In this document: one piece after another, positions 20,415-33,012 of the stretch
How the letters are laid out: each line of letters begins with the position of its first letter
Numbering within the stretch: position 1 is the stretch's first letter
Assembly (NCBI RefSeq): GCF_003573695.1
Contig: NC_039358.1
Coordinates: forward strand, 237,712,337 to 237,776,336
From: Papaver somniferum
Taxonomy: Eukaryota; Streptophyta; Magnoliopsida; Ranunculales; Papaveraceae
Length of the DNA stretch: 64,000 nt
Direction of reading: 5' to 3'
Translations under genes and position numbers: made by a program
The notes under the pieces: model-generated
What the model was told of the DNA's origin: nothing
Seen by the model: the letters and a program-made list of their open reading frames with translations, nothing else
The model's database searches: none

Positions 20415-20566
20415 GATATATAATAGTTAGGAAAGATATTATTTTGAGTTAATGCTAGCAAATATGTTTTTAGTCATCTTTCTATTTAGCCTAAGGGAAT
20501 ACAGATTTTGTAATCAAGTTTTTCATAATAAGAAAATCTTCTGATTTCTCTATCTTGTCATTTCAT

Positions 20567-20847
20567 AGCATCTGAGCCCGGAAAGACATAATTTTCTATT
20601 TTTTTAATTTTAAAATCAGAAATTTGTGTTGAAGATTGATACCATGGCTGTTGTAGCTAATTTAGCGATCACAATCACTAACTCCGGTGGAGGATTTCTA
20701 TCGTCACAAGATCGACTGGATCTTGTTGATATTCTTACTGATACCCAATGGGAAACCATTGTGCAAATGGTGAAAACTTCGAATAATAATTCGAAGGAGA
20801 AGATTTCTGGTAAATGGATACTTGATACAGGGGCTTCACGACATATG
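20567..20847 (+). pseudogene. Outer copia gag-pol fragment, 5' part
   Basis: After TAGCATCTGAGCCCGG (a weak match to a tRNA-Met primer site, 20567) a frame encodes a short gag-like stretch and the retroviral-type aspartic protease site WILDTGASRHMTG, ending at the target-site copy ACAGG (20848-20852). The frame resumes at 40251-40625 on the far side of a 19.4-kb insertion. A 5' LTR may lie just upstream (20415-20566), but no second copy exists to confirm it. Confidence 0.7.
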
Positions 20848-20852
20848 ACAGG

Positions 20853-21086
20853 TGTTAAGTTTTTGGTAATTTTCTTCTACCTCTTTTCATTCATCACGTC
20901 GTAAATTATATAAGACCAGACTTGTTTTACAAGACACAAACCCTAGACCGATTACGTGAGTCTCAAGTTTGCTACTCACTTAGCCGGGCCATCTACATGG
21001 ATTGACCACTTTGGTCTCAGAATCCAGACCGATTATGTGGGTATCAAGACACAATCTTGAGCCCAAACACTACGTACCTCCTAATA
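20853..21086 (-). repeat. 3' LTR of the 19.4-kb copia element
   Basis: 234 bp, ending (plus strand) CCTCCTAATA and starting TGTTAAGTTTTTGG. Polypurine tract directly adjacent at 21087-21097. Confidence 0.93.
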
Positions 21087-21097
21087 CCCCCCCCCCC

Positions 21098-24000
21098 TCA
21101 AGACGGAGCATGCAGGTCACAAATTCCCATCTTGGACAAAAGACCTTGAAATTGTGCTTTCCCCAAGGATTTGGTGAATATATCTGCCAATTGCACCGCC
21201 GTAGGAGTGTAAGAAGGTGATATAATCTTCTTTATTATAGCATCCCTGACAACATGACAGTCTACCTCTATATGTTTGGTTCGTTCATGAAAAACTTGAT
21301 TCTGAGCAATGTATAATGCTGACTGACTATCACAAAGGAGCTTCATTCCATGCGTATGACGAACCCCCAAATCACCAAGTAATTGTTTCAACCATTTCAA
21401 CTCACATGTAGCTGCCGCCATGGACCTGTATTCTGCTTCAGCAGAACTCCGAGAAACAGTTTGTTGCTTCTTTGTCTTCCAAGACACCGGTGAATTCCCA
21501 AGAAGAACAAACCATCCTGTCGATGAACGTCTAGTCAAAGGGAAACTTTCCCAATTTGAGTCACACCACCCATGTAAACTTAGAGTACTCTCAGAACGAA
21601 ACAAAATACCTTGCCCAGGATTCTTCTTCAAATATCTAACCACACGAAGTGCTGCGTCCCAATGCTGTATTCTCGGTTGTTGCATAAACTGTGACAGCGT
21701 ATGCACTGAGTAAGTAAGATCGGGTCTGGTCACTGACAAATAAATCAGTCTACCAATCAGTCTTCTATACTTCTCCACATCATTGAACAAATCTCCCTTT
21801 GCCAAAGCAAGTCGATGATTAGTTTCCATTGGAAACTCTGCAGGTTTTGCTCCCAATAAACCTGTTTCCATGATAATATCCAATGCATATTTCTGTTGTC
21901 ATATATAAAAACCTTTTTTACTGCGAGCTATCTCCAAGCCCAGAAAATATTTTAATTTTCCCAAATCTTTCATCTTGAAGCATTGTCCCAAGTATGATTT
22001 AAATTTATTAATCTCCACTAGATTATTCCTTGCAACAATCAAATCATCTACATACACCAAAACATTAAGCTGCATTTCTCCCTTGGTCATGGTAAAAAGA
22101 GAGTAGTCTGAGTATGCCTGCCGAAAACCGTATTTTTTCAAGGCTGTTGATAGTTTGGCAAACCAACAACGAGGAGCCTGCTTTAAACCATATAATGATT
22201 TCTTCATTTTACAAACCATATTAGGATTACCTTTGGCAAATCCAGGTGGTATCTTCATATACACCTCTTCTTCCAAGTCTCCATGAAGAAATGCATTATG
22301 CACATCCATCTGATGTACTTCCCAATGTTTAAATGATGCAACGGCTTGAAAAGTACGTACCGATGTCATTTTTACCACTGGTGTGAATGTCTCTTTGTAG
22401 TCCAATCCTTCAAATTGATGATTTCCAAAGATAACCAATCTTGCTTTTAGCACCAACTTCCCATTTTCATCATACTTTTCTGTGTAGATCCATTTACTCC
22501 CTATGGCTTTCTTGCCCGACGGCAATTCTTGCAATTCCCATGTACCTTGTTCTTCCAATGCTCGGATTTCTGCTTCCATTGCTTTCCGCCACCCTGGATG
22601 CTTCATATCTTCTTTGAAGTTGCGCGGTTCAGACCCAGCTGTGATAGTTGCAAGATATTTCCTATGCACAGCAGAAAATTTATCACAACTAACATAATAT
22701 GTCAAAGGATAAGGCGTACCTGAGGATGATGATTGTGTGGAATGAGGATGAGGTGGACTATTTTCTCGTATGGTGTGCGTCACAAATCCTTTTAGTCTAC
22801 TAGAAGGAAACTTCTGACGCTTTTCTTTACCCATCTCACTTTCAACTGTTACATCATTGCTAGGAGCAACGTTTTCTTCATGTTGTTTCGGACTATCGCT
22901 GTGTACTAATTCACCTGCACCTTCGGTCTCAGTTGAGTCACCAGCGCCTTCGGTCTCAGTTGAAGCAACAGGCAGATCCATCGCATTGCTGAGAGGTGCT
23001 AATACTTATTCTTCCTTGTCTTCATCGTCCCTGCAACACGCAGCAGGACTGGACTGATCCGTCTCATCAGAAGTACCAGTCAGATCGGTCTCAGATGAAG
23101 TATCATACCTCGACAGAATCTCCTCAGTTGAACCTGGATTCGACTGAGCCGTCTTATTTGATACACCATGCATATCAGTCTTATACGGAAACTGGTGTTC
23201 ATAAAACTTTACATATCTTGACACCCGAAATTGTCTCGTGTCTAAATCATATACTTGCCATGCCTTTTTACCAAACGGATATCCAAGAAAGACACACCTT
23301 CTTCCTCTACTCGAGAACTTATCACCTTTACTGCTTTGATCATGTACATAGCACAAGCATCCAAACACCTTCAACTGATGATATGGAGGCTGTTTTCCAA
23401 ACAAAATTTCATATGGAGTTTTATTATTTAGAATAGGTGTAGGAGTACGATTAATTAAATACGCAGCCGTCAACGCACATTCCCCCCAAAACCGTATTGG
23501 CAAATTGGATTGAAATCTCAAAGCTCTTGCCACATTCATTATATGTTGATGTTTTCTCTCAACTCTTCCATTTTGTTGTGGTGTACCGACACAGGATGTC
23601 TCAAACACCATCCCATTAGTTCGAAAGTATTCATGCAATGCATTAAACTCAGTTCCATTATCACTTCTAACAATTTTGATTTCTTTACTAAACTGACATT
23701 TCACAAGAGCAATGAAGTTAAGAAATGTTTGTTCAACGTCAGTTTTGTTTCGAAGTAAATAAATCCACACACCTCTTGAAAAATCATCTACTATTGTCAA
23801 AAAGTATTGTGCTCCACACGATGACTGAGTCTTATATGGACCCCATAAATCTATATGAACCAACTCAAAAATACAACTGGATTTACTGAGACTGCTAGCA
23901 AAACTACTCCTATGATGTTTTGCTCGTGGAAAAACATCACAAGCATCATTATTCTTCTTTATTAACCTACTCACTCCTTGTAACTTTTGCAAAACTTTCT

Positions 24001-24983
24001 CTGAAGGGTGTCCCATACGTCGATGCCACAACTTATATGTATCTTCACTCACAGCCATAACTTCAACTTGAGGGACACCATAGAAAATATATAGTCCACC
24101 TTGTCTCTCAGCCACTCCAATCATACTCCTCGTCAACCGGTCCTGTATAAGACATAAACTGTTAGTACATTGGATAATACATCTCATCTCATCAATAGGT
24201 TGTGTAACTGAAATTAAGTTACAAGTTATCTGACGCACATAAAGCACATTCTCTAGTCTCAAACCCCCAGGAAGAATAACGGTTCCTATTTTCTCAGAAA
24301 GTGCATACTTCCCATCTAGAAGTCCAATAGTGCATGCCTTAATATCTTTCATCTCTATCATGTCATCTCTTTTATATGTGACATGGTTTGCAGCTACCGT
24401 GTCTATAATCCAAACAGTTTTATTCTTCTTACCTTGGAGCTGAGGCGTGGACTTTCTTGAGTTTAAAAACTCAAGCACCTGTTGAAGCTGTGTTGTTGTT
24501 ACTCCGGTCAAGCCTGACCCTTCTGATGAGTACGCTCCACCTGACTGCCTTGCATCTGATATATTAAGGTTGTGCGCACGACCCTGATTGCCAGTTTCCT
24601 GTCCTCTACCCCCTCTGCCACTGGTAAAGTTAGTGCCACCACGCCCCCTACCATTGGATCTACTTCCTCGACCATATCCTCTTCCGCCTCTAGGTGTGTC
24701 TCCCCACCATTCTGGGTATCCAATACGCTGAAAACACCCGTCCTCTGAGTGTCCGTCTTTGCCACAGTGCTTGCAATAGTTGTTAGGATCATATGTATTG
24801 TTGAGCTGATGTTGATCAGATTGTACCCTGAATGCCATCACATTGTCATGTACATCTGTTGACATAGCTACTTCTCCTATACGCAGACGCTCCAAATTCA
24901 CCATTGTATGGTATGCTACATCTGTTGATGGCAACAGGTCTCTAGCCAACAGTTGTTCACGCAAGGAACTATACACATAATCT
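21098..24983 (-). pseudogene. Copia pol (gag C-terminus, protease, integrase, RT, RNase H)
   Basis: One reading frame runs 24983 to 21098 with two in-frame stops (23006-23008 and 21899-21901). In order: a gag end with a CCHC zinc knuckle (CKHCGKDGHSEDGC), the protease region where the site reads WIIDTVAANH instead of DTGA, the pre-integrase HRRMGHPS, and the integrase with its catalytic acids in HIDLWGP, RSDNGTEF and GRVERKH. Then come the copia reverse transcriptase with YVDD, and RNase H with SRSSAEAEYRS, TKHIEVDCH and LADIFTKS. The stop codon abuts the polypurine tract. Loss of the protease glycine, the two stops and the split gag all make it inactive. Confidence 0.92.
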
Positions 24984-25002
24984 AATCACTAGTAAAAAAA
25001 TC

Positions 25003-25370
25003 CCTTTTCATCACGGTTTTTTACCATGACCAAAGGTCTACGGTCACGGTATTTCAATTTTGAGAAACCGTGTCCAAAGCCTGCGAGGCCAAAAGTGTTT
25101 CCCATTTGGTCACGGTGAGTTTCGTGACCAATTTGTACATTTCACCGTGACCACAATTTCTTTGGTCACGTACTTTTGTTAGACACCGTGACCAATACGC
25201 ACAATTAGACACGGATATCGTTCTATACCGTGACAAGTTCATGTTTTTAAACCCGGGAAACTAACGTACACCGTGTCCAAATTTGATCATTGGTCACGGA
25301 CCACATCTCATACCGTAACCAATCAGTGTAATGGTCACCGATCAGGAATACCCACCGTGTCTAGTCCAAG
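25003..25370. repeat. CACTA left subterminal repeats, GGTCACGG / CCGTGACC
   Basis: Copies in both orientations at about 10-30 bp spacing (for example near 25033, 25064, 25109, 25148, 25188, 25294, 25316). A shorter set lies at 39395-39440 at the other end. Presumed binding sites of the element's own TNPA-like protein, by analogy with Spm. Confidence 0.8.
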
Positions 25371-25415
25371 TATCCCCCAATGTTGACTACAGATTTTTAG
25401 ATCAATACTGTACCC

Positions 25416-25762
25416 AGAAAAGTCTTAAAAGCCATAACTAACAATAAACTGAGTTTTTATTGAAATTAAAATATTATATCCATGACATAAAATTCAATAA
25501 ACATATATAGCTTACTGTTAACAAGAATGAACAAGAAAGCATAATGAAATCCCTATTTACAATGCTGGTACCACTTGTAATGTCCAACTTAGACCACCAA
25601 AAAAGTCTTAAAAGCCATAACTAACAATAAACTGAGTTTTTATTATATCCATGACATAAAATTCCATAAACATATATAGCTTACTGTTAACAAGAAAGCA
25701 TAATGAAATCCCTATTTACAATGCTGGTACCACTTGTAATGTCCAACTTAGACCACCAAAAA
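25416..25762. repeat. Tandem duplication of about 160-180 bp
   Basis: The block starting AAGTCTTAAAAGCCATAACT (about 25420) and ending TTAGACCACCAAAAA recurs from about 25603; the second copy lacks two short pieces. Non-coding part of the CACTA. Confidence 0.8.
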
Positions 25763-25957
25763 TCTAATCACGGAGATGGAGACAACTCCCAACCTAGGCA
25801 CTTCCATGTCAGTATTACTGGAAAGCATGCACTGTATTGATCCCAGCTTCACAGGCGAGGTTTATTTATCCAATAAGAAACTCATTGAGATCATAGAAAT
25901 GAAATCCTTTACGCGAATATAGTTAGGGCGTTTAAGTCTCATGGAGCATCTAAGTCT

Positions 25958-26300
25958 CTGACACCGCATGTGTGGCATCTCCATTAGCACCTTGGTGTGC
26001 CTGAAATTGAATGCATATTGCCTCTTGCATATCTTTACACTTTTCCAGAAGTTCCTGAAACATAACCAAATTAGTGTGGTTCACTGTTCTATCAGATTCT
26101 TAGATCAAACACTACAGCTAAAATTACGCGTCTGATATATCAATGACAAAATGAAGGAAACAATTTGTTTGTCATAAGTTCTGCAGCTTCAGCTATAAAC
26201 GTAATGCTCAGACCTATGCCAGTAGTTTTCCATTGCGGATAACCGTTGTAGGTCTAAATCAGATAGCCAGCCATTCACAAGTACTGCAGCCCCAACCACC
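25958..26300 (-). other. Exon-like pieces of unknown origin inside the CACTA
   Basis: Read on the minus strand, an acceptor TATGTTTCAG at 26055 is followed by an open stretch (ELLEKCKDMQEAICIQFQAH..) ending in TAG near 25958. Further upstream a stretch near 26300-26215 reads VNGWLSDLDLQRLSAMENYW. Because the kinase fragments at 26587-27160 lie just upstream on the same strand, these may be 3' exons of the same captured gene. The family is not recognised. Confidence 0.35.
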
Positions 26301-26586
26301 TGAGAAAATACCAAAATCTATTTTAACTTTAGTTTGTTTAAGTTCTACCGAACACACCTCACTTAAGCACCCAAGTTGACTGTTTTATTCATTCTCTGGT
26401 CAAGGGTTGGTAGCTACAATCAATTCAAATAACGAGAACTACAGCCGTCAATAGGAAGTTGATCCATACAATATATATTATGGGGACAGTATTTGATGCA
26501 GTACATTCAACAAAGACGAAGAGACACACAAGTCAAAAGATCTTCCGAAATACTGAAATAGTTTCACGGAAGCATTCAAAAAACTG

Positions 26587-27160
26587 GTTTACCTTTATCG
26601 TATGGTACTTCGAGAAGGAAGCATGACCATGGTCCATGGGCCAACTCTACATCAGTTTATCCCAAATGACCAGATATCAGCTGTGCAAGGTGTATAAACA
26701 AAGAAACTTCACAAGAGTATATAGTGGTTCTTATAAACATATGAGATAAGGGTTTTCTGTGTATCAGTAGTTTTCATGGAAAAAATCGAAATCTGCCGAG
26801 TAAAAACTGTTATACAGCACAGTAAGAGATAAAAAACAGCCACTCATTTGAAATCGTATCCACTTCCCGGCTGCAAAACTTCTAAGCAATCCCGTAAAAT
26901 ATGGGAATGTTTTCTAAATTCAATTGTGTACAACGGTGAAGAATGAAAAAAGGAAAAAAAAAAAAGGAAGAAACAGAAGATTTTCATTCAGAAAAAACTT
27001 GTTAGAAGGAAAAAAAAAACTGACGAGCATGCAGTTCTTACAAAAGTATCCCTTGAGCGTTGCCTGCCACCCTTGTCAAATACACAAGCTGAAACACCGA
27101 AATCCCCAAGCTTCACTATTCTATCGCTGTCAAGCACAAGCCTGCATAGATGCATTCCTT
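26587..27160 (-). pseudogene. Captured STE20-like (FRAY2/BLUS1-type) kinase fragments
   Basis: On the minus strand, about 27130-27030 encodes LDSDRIVKLGDFGVSACVFD then GRQRSRDTFV, the DFG motif and activation segment of STE20/GCK kinases. About 26695-26587 encodes TADIWSFGI and, after frame changes, ELAHGH and SFSKYHTIK, the following helix of the same fold, ending at a GTAAAC donor. The intron between them survives, so genomic DNA was captured rather than a cDNA. There is a one-base change after WSFGI and a 7-bp partial duplication of CCATGG, so it is not coding. Catalytic HRD and ATP-binding parts were not found. Transduplication of host exons is well known for CACTA elements. Confidence 0.72.
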
Positions 27161-28362
27161 CAGTTCAATCAATCTCTCCAAATAAATCACAAAGGGAGCA
27201 CATATGTATCTGTCTCGCTTCTAGTAAAAAGAAATAGATAAAAAACCTTGACGTCATTTCAGTTCAATCAGCATAATGTACTTACGCCATTTAAAGCCAT
27301 ACTATATACGTCACCTCCAGTATAGTTTAGATGTGCCTCGCTGAAGCAATCACAATAAACTCTCCAGTGTACTGGAAGGAAGAAACTCAAATCAGTAATG
27401 CATGTGGAATATCAATTCAGCCAAATTAATTAGAATTATAATTGATCTGAATTGATAAAAAAAAGTAGAGTCGATAATTATAATACAGAACAAGTTACAC
27501 ATCTAAGAGATAAAGGGTGCATTTGAATTGATTGACTTCCCAAAGATATTATACATTCACATTGAGAAATAATGTAATAGCTTGCATGATATAATCAGTG
27601 ACCAAGACTCCAAACTTCTCATCTTACCGGCAAGATATTCACCTAATGATCCAGGATTAGAAAAACAAACGAACAACAAAGAAAAATCAAAATAGTATAT
27701 TATAATAAAAATTACCTGATCAACAACCTCAGTGATGAAATCCCCAGCTACCTCCCTAGACTCCGCAACTCCTCAGCGATCCAATTCCTATTAGTTTCAG
27801 TAGTAGTAATGAAACTAGCATGTGTGAAAATCCTACATTTTGAGGTGCAAAATTCTAAATCACGAGACATGAGTACTTCTCCACATTTTGGTAAGTTTTC
27901 AGAAGTAAAAAATAAACTGACCTTGGACGGTGGTTAATATTAACCAAAGAAGCATCCAACATGTTAAGCATAATATTTTCCAAGCCACTTAAAACAGTAC
28001 TTGCCGTTAACCGCAAAAATCTTCATCGCTTTTCTTTACCTCGCACAATGTAGTTTGTTTCCACAGGTTTTAAGAATTTAATGGTACAACCATACATGAA
28101 TATATCCAACATAGATAATGGAAAAGTAAATGAAAAGAAAAAAAGACTAACCAAGGGTTGGTATACCCCCAGCTGGCTACTAGCACATGACCTTCATTGC
28201 CCTTGGTTCTTGATGCTTATGTACCTTGCAGAAAGTAGAGTAAAGGTCAACATCGTAAGTCTATGATGTCCGTTATATAGACAGAGTGTTACTGCCATAA
28301 CACATTAAACAAGAAGTGAATATTGAACTTCAATCATAGTCTTAACTGTAGAATCAAAAAAA

Positions 28363-28929
28363 TCAATAATAAAACACTGAAAAAACTAGAACATCAATGG
28401 GAGATGACAGAATATTGATGAACAGCTTGATTATTGCCGACATCTTGGTAAGCTTCGAGTCTCCTGGAAATAAAGGCTTCTTAGCATCCTCTATTAACTT
28501 CTCAAACTTTCTACGATCACCTGGAAAGTCCTCTAGTATCGCGTCGACCATCTTTGTTGCCTCTGCAACATAATCTGGAGCATCATCTATAGTACTGTCT
28601 GGAATATCACCCAATGGCCCCTCTTCAAACTCATGTTCTGTAGAAGTATGAGTTTCAAAATTAACAATACATCTACTAGCATGAGGAGCATGAAGATTCT
28701 CTCCATGTTTAGTCCAACAAGTATAGCTCTGGTCAATACCATAGCGGAACAAATCATATCTTACTTCGCTTTTAGTTTTACGACAATGGTTAACACATAT
28801 TTCACATGGACAAAAGATTTTCTTTAGTTTCCTTCTCCGTGCATATTGAGTAGCAACTTTGATAAAATCGTTAACTCCTGCTCTGTATTCGGGTGATAAT
28901 CTATCCATTCTCATCCAAATTTTGTCCAT
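28363..28929 (-). pseudogene. CACTA TNP2 transposase, N-terminal fragment
   Basis: 188 residues from an ATG at 28929. It begins MDKIWMRMDRLSPEYRAGVN, followed by CPCEICVN and SYTCWTKHGE, the transposase-associated domain that precedes the catalytic part in plant TNP2 proteins, then an acidic linker and PLFPGDSKLTKMSAIIKL, the usual entry to the TNP2 core. It stops there, and no catalytic domain was found downstream to the element end. It is a truncated transposase in an otherwise well-preserved CACTA. Confidence 0.8.
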
Positions 28930-28949
28930 TCTGAATGCTTGAGCTAATG

Positions 28950-29700
28950 CCCCTTCTTATCAAGTTTATTCTCGTAGATTCTGTGTAAATGAATGTTGTA
29001 GGACAAAACCCTAACAATCACCAAACAAACACCCAAATTAGATAAACAAAATCACAAATATTAAAATTTTAGAAAAGTAAAGCAAACTTTGGGTCACTTT
29101 TCTACCTGCGGTCCTTACTCTCCAGGACGTTCTGCACCCAAAATATTTACAAGGGCATCTGTATTAGCTTCACAGACAATTGTACCCTCTTTGATCTGTT
29201 TTGAGCAGTCATCCTGTCACAAAACCAAAATTTTGCACACATTACAAATTAGGATAACTACTTACTTTGTTCAAACACGAATTTCATCGGTTTGATATTC
29301 CCAACTTTCATTTTGGCGTGCAAGTATCCCAATTTTAATTCTCGTGGAGGGGGTGCATCACCTGTTTTCTTTCTTTCCCTTTTCTGAACAACAAATACAT
29401 TAATATCAGTATGATGCTTATGTTGAATAATACTATGTTTCATCTAAAATCTTATATCAACAGAGAAAAAAACAAAACTGAAGTTAGAAATTTCTGAAGG
29501 AGATACCAATCTCTAGTAAAAAACAGAAAAAAAAAATGAGAATCATGTATACACAAGCTCTCTCAGCAATAAATTTCAACATTTTGCTAGAAAAAAAAAA
29601 GTTATGAACGCATACCTTAAAAAAATGATGAGTTAGGGGAATGATTAAGAGCTTATGCCTCTTCTTCTCAAGCACATTTAAGGGGATTCACGACCCTACA
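28950..29700 (-). pseudogene. Second, partial set of TNPA exons
   Basis: Sequence here parallels 36470-37030. It has the QHKHHTDINVFVVQKRE exon with PPPRELK.., a following exon ending in an ADTDALV-like stretch near 29150-29220, and the same CTCTCAGCAAT..TTTCAACATT intron bases. It abuts the TNP2 fragment, so this looks like the remaining end of a duplicated or rearranged TNPA gene. Frames are broken. Confidence 0.6.
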
Positions 29701-30235
29701 ATAAGGTAGGAAAACCCTAACAATGAGTAAACAAAAACACAAAATTAGATAACCAAAAACTCAAATTTAAAACTTAAGAAAAGTAAATCTAATAAAGGGT
29801 TAGAAATAAATCAGATCTAAAAGAAAAGATGAGTTAGATTGAAGATTTAGAGATTACCTTGTTGACGGAAGTAAAAAATGGAGACGATTTCACTGTAAAA
29901 TTAAAAAACAACAATACTATCACCATACGAATTCGAGTAATTCCAGTTCTCGAAACAGGATGTTTCTAAGATGAAGAAATAGGAAACGAATATTAAGTTA
30001 AACTAAAATTAGTGGGGAAACTGGGGGAGGTGCCTTCTAGATTCTTCGATCCCGCCATTACAGGGTATAACGGGGAGGATTGAGAATACATTAATCACCA
30101 CGATGAATTCTCTCCTAATAAAAGTAATAAAATAAAATACATGGAAAGAGAATATAAGTACTATGCACTTTACATTAGAACGAGCACGTGTATAAGTATT
30201 TCATGGGACATTTTGGCAAAAATAAAAATTCTCAC

Positions 30236-30885
30236 ACCCTAGGATGTGTTTGATAAATTAATAATCCTATGGGATTATAAATTTTGGATTCATTTAAATT
30301 TTTTGTGTGTTTGGTAACTCAATAAAATTCCTAGAATTTATAGGATGTGTTTGATAACATAGAAAGGAAACAATTTCATGGAAAGTGTTTCCATGAAATC
30401 AGTTTCCCGGAGGAGGCAAGGAAAGACTTTCCATGGAATTCCACAGAATTGAGTTTAAAAAATACCTTAGGTCACGCTTTTATTGCAATTCCATGGAAAT
30501 AGATTTTTGACCAAACGGCGGAAAACACGCTATTTCCATGGAATTAACTCCTATCAAACACAGCCATAGAGTTTCTTTTATTAAAGTCTTTACATCGTTT
30601 GGCATTACCTTCAAATCTTAAAATTGCATATGTATATATATATATATATATATACATGAGATTTAGAGTTAAAAAAAAAAGTTGGTTCATAAATCCATTT
30701 ATAAGTTTCCCAGCAAATCTTAGGGGGAGAGGTCGGACTCCATATGGAGGATTTGATGGAAAACTGAATCCCGTAGGAATCATTATTCCAATTATTCGGG
30801 AAAATACAGAGGGAAACATAATTCCACCAAATCCCCTAGACTCATAAATTCCACCTTTCAAATTCTACATCCAAACTCATCATTG
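30236..30885. mobile_element. hAT-like MITE, apparently nested, inside the CACTA
   Basis: AGGATGTGTTTGATAA occurs at about 30241 and again at about 30351. The complement TATCAAACACAGCC closes a unit near 30566, giving an inner element of about 215 bp with long, partly palindromic arms rich in CCATGGAA. The outer copy may close near 30875 (CATCCAAACTCATC). Boundaries are approximate and duplications were not clear. A (TA)n run lies at 30632-30655. Confidence 0.45.
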
Positions 30886-31199
30886 ACTTCAAAAGAAGTT
30901 ATTAGAATTCAGTCGATTAGGGTGAACCTTAGTCAAAGAGATAAAATAATGTAGCCTCATACTAAAAATGGGGGAATGAAACCTCTTGATTTCATTAATA
31001 TGTCAAAATTGAATACATCAATTCCAAATACTTCAAAGATGGGAACAATAAAAATTTACATATATCTTGTTTTATAGATGAAACTGGTATTTGAAATATG
31101 GCATGTGAAATAAATTCCTGCCATTTGAATTTGTCTTCTACATTAAGATTAAAATTTCTCGGAGGAGAATAATATGCCCTATTTAATTTTTCTTATTCT

Positions 31200-31835
31200 T
31201 TAAGAGTAAAGTGTCCCAGAAGGGAATAGTATCCCCAAATCATCGTTATCACGATCACTTCTTGTTAGCCATGTACTTTCAGAAAATCATAGAATCATGG
31301 CCGCTTTTAAAAAAATTGATGAGTTATTTCTTTACTGGCATGATCATACCCTTGGAATATCACCTTTTGCTATTAGTTGGCCAAGTATATGTGCTATTGT
31401 TATGTGGTTCATTTGGAAGTTAAAGTATGATGTAATCTTCAAGAGTATTACTATACAGATTTGAATAAAGTTATTACGGATGCTAGAAGAATGATTAACA
31501 CTTATATTGCTCCCCTTTATTGATTAAAAAAGTGAATAAAGATGTTAAAATTCTTAAAGCAGTGATCTTCTTGAAGACTGTCGGAATTTGCTTTCTAGTT
31601 GTCATTCTTTTAAAATTGTGTGTATTACTATAAGGCGTGTTAAAAAACAATCTAGCAGACCGACTTGCAGGTCGGGCTAGAAAATACTGTGTCAAGGATA
31701 TTTGGATCTCCTTTCCTTATTTTTTGGATAGTCTTGTTAGGAAGGAACCCTTAACTGGAAGAAGTCTTAATGAACCCTTAATGAACCCTCCGCTTCGTTA
31801 AATCTAAGGTAACTTTCTCACCAAAAAAGAAGAAG
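31200..31835 (+). pseudogene. LINE 3' remnant (RNase H end)
   Basis: Interrupted plus-strand frames give KKVNKDVKILKAVIFLKTVG and then NNLADRLAGRARKYCVKDIW and ISFPYFLDSLVRKE, the C-terminal end of the plant L1-type RNase H domain. It is followed by non-coding sequence with a short A-rich end near 31830. Several stops and frameshifts. Confidence 0.55.
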
Positions 31836-32085
31836 GAAGAAGTCCTTTGAAACCTATCACAGACTCGAAACTTGTGACCCATAATCATCCATGCAATACA
31901 AATTTTAAGTAATGTGACCCGAAATCCACTTTCTATCTCCAGCATTTCCTCATAACCCGAAACCTACATTTGAAATACAACATTGTGACATGAAACCTCT
32001 CACTTGCCCGGAGATATGGTTATTCACCCAAAGTCATCAAGTGATTCAAAACTTGGACAATATAACCCAAAACATAAACTTAGCT

Positions 32086-32300
32086 AGAGAATCTCCAATG
32101 CAATGGACCAAGGTTTTAAAAAAGCATGACATATAGGATTTAATATCTTTTTCACCAAATTTTCATATCCAATGCAAGGATGAAGGTCATATAGAAAAAT
32201 GACATGACTAAGTGGGGGTAAAGTAGAAAGTCTGATCTAGACTTTCTTCATAACCCTGGGTCTTCAGTCTAAAATCTAAATCATCTTTTGTCTCTAAATT
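32086..32300. mobile_element. Possible Tourist-like MITE remnant
   Basis: Begins GAGAATCTCCAATGC and shares CATGACATATAGGATTT-like wording with MITE 2 at 12943-13359. No matching right end was found. Confidence 0.3.
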
Positions 32301-32663
32301 TAAATAAAAGGTGTTAATAAGACCTTGAGATTTTTTTCTCTTTTCTCTCTTTCTCTTCCCTTTATAAAAAACAACCCTAGAACCGTTTTGCACAAATTTG
32401 TTCCCTTTGGGCTAGATTTGAGCAAAGATTCTTTGTCTTTTCAAGTTTTTGGTAGTAGTAGGTAACTGAATAAGATGCGTTTACATCACTTTTCGTGTTT
32501 TTGACATATTTCTTCGCCGTTTTGGGGCGATTTTCTTCGTCGTTATGGGGAGAGTTTTTCAAATTTTAATGGTTGGTTCATGGCTTGCTATCGACGATTC
32601 ATTATGACGTCTTTTTCTATCGGCATCTACGTTCGTGTGGATCGACAAGTTTATTCGAAAACT

Positions 32664-33012
32664 ACTCCTTTATTTTAGGAGCATCTCTTATCGAAGAAGA
32701 ATATAATCAGATTAAATGGTCATAATTTACTTGCGAACATAACATCATCTCTCCCTTATACATAAAAAGAAATTGGATATCATTACGGTTTATTATTCTT
32801 TCTCTTCGCGATATACTTATAGATGTCCTTATTTGTATTAGGGTCTTAATTACGGTTTATTGTTCTTTCTCTTCGTGATATACTTAAAGATGTCCTTATT
32901 TGTATTAGGGTCTTAATTATCTTGCATTTTGATGTTTTTGTTATTCTTGTAAGCGAACATGTAATCCCTATTTTGATTTGTATGTATTGAAATATGTTAA
33001 TTATCTAAAAAG
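32664..33012 (+). mobile_element. Poly-A retroposon, copy 2
   Basis: Homologous to 13364-13649 along its length: TTTTAGGAGCATCTCTTAT at the start, TGATGTTTTTGTTA and TTGTAAGCGAACATGTAATC, then TTGAAATATGTTAATTATCTAAAA at the end. A segment of about 65 bp (GGTTTATTGTTCTTTCTCTTCG) is duplicated in tandem at 32805-32930. No target duplication seen. Confidence 0.6.

Noticed and set aside
20626..20904. Independent 92-residue gene
   Set aside because: Copia protease fragment reading into the LTR of the inserted element; it continues at 40251.
30599..30847. Open frame across a (TA)n run
   Set aside because: Microsatellite and MITE sequence; no family match.
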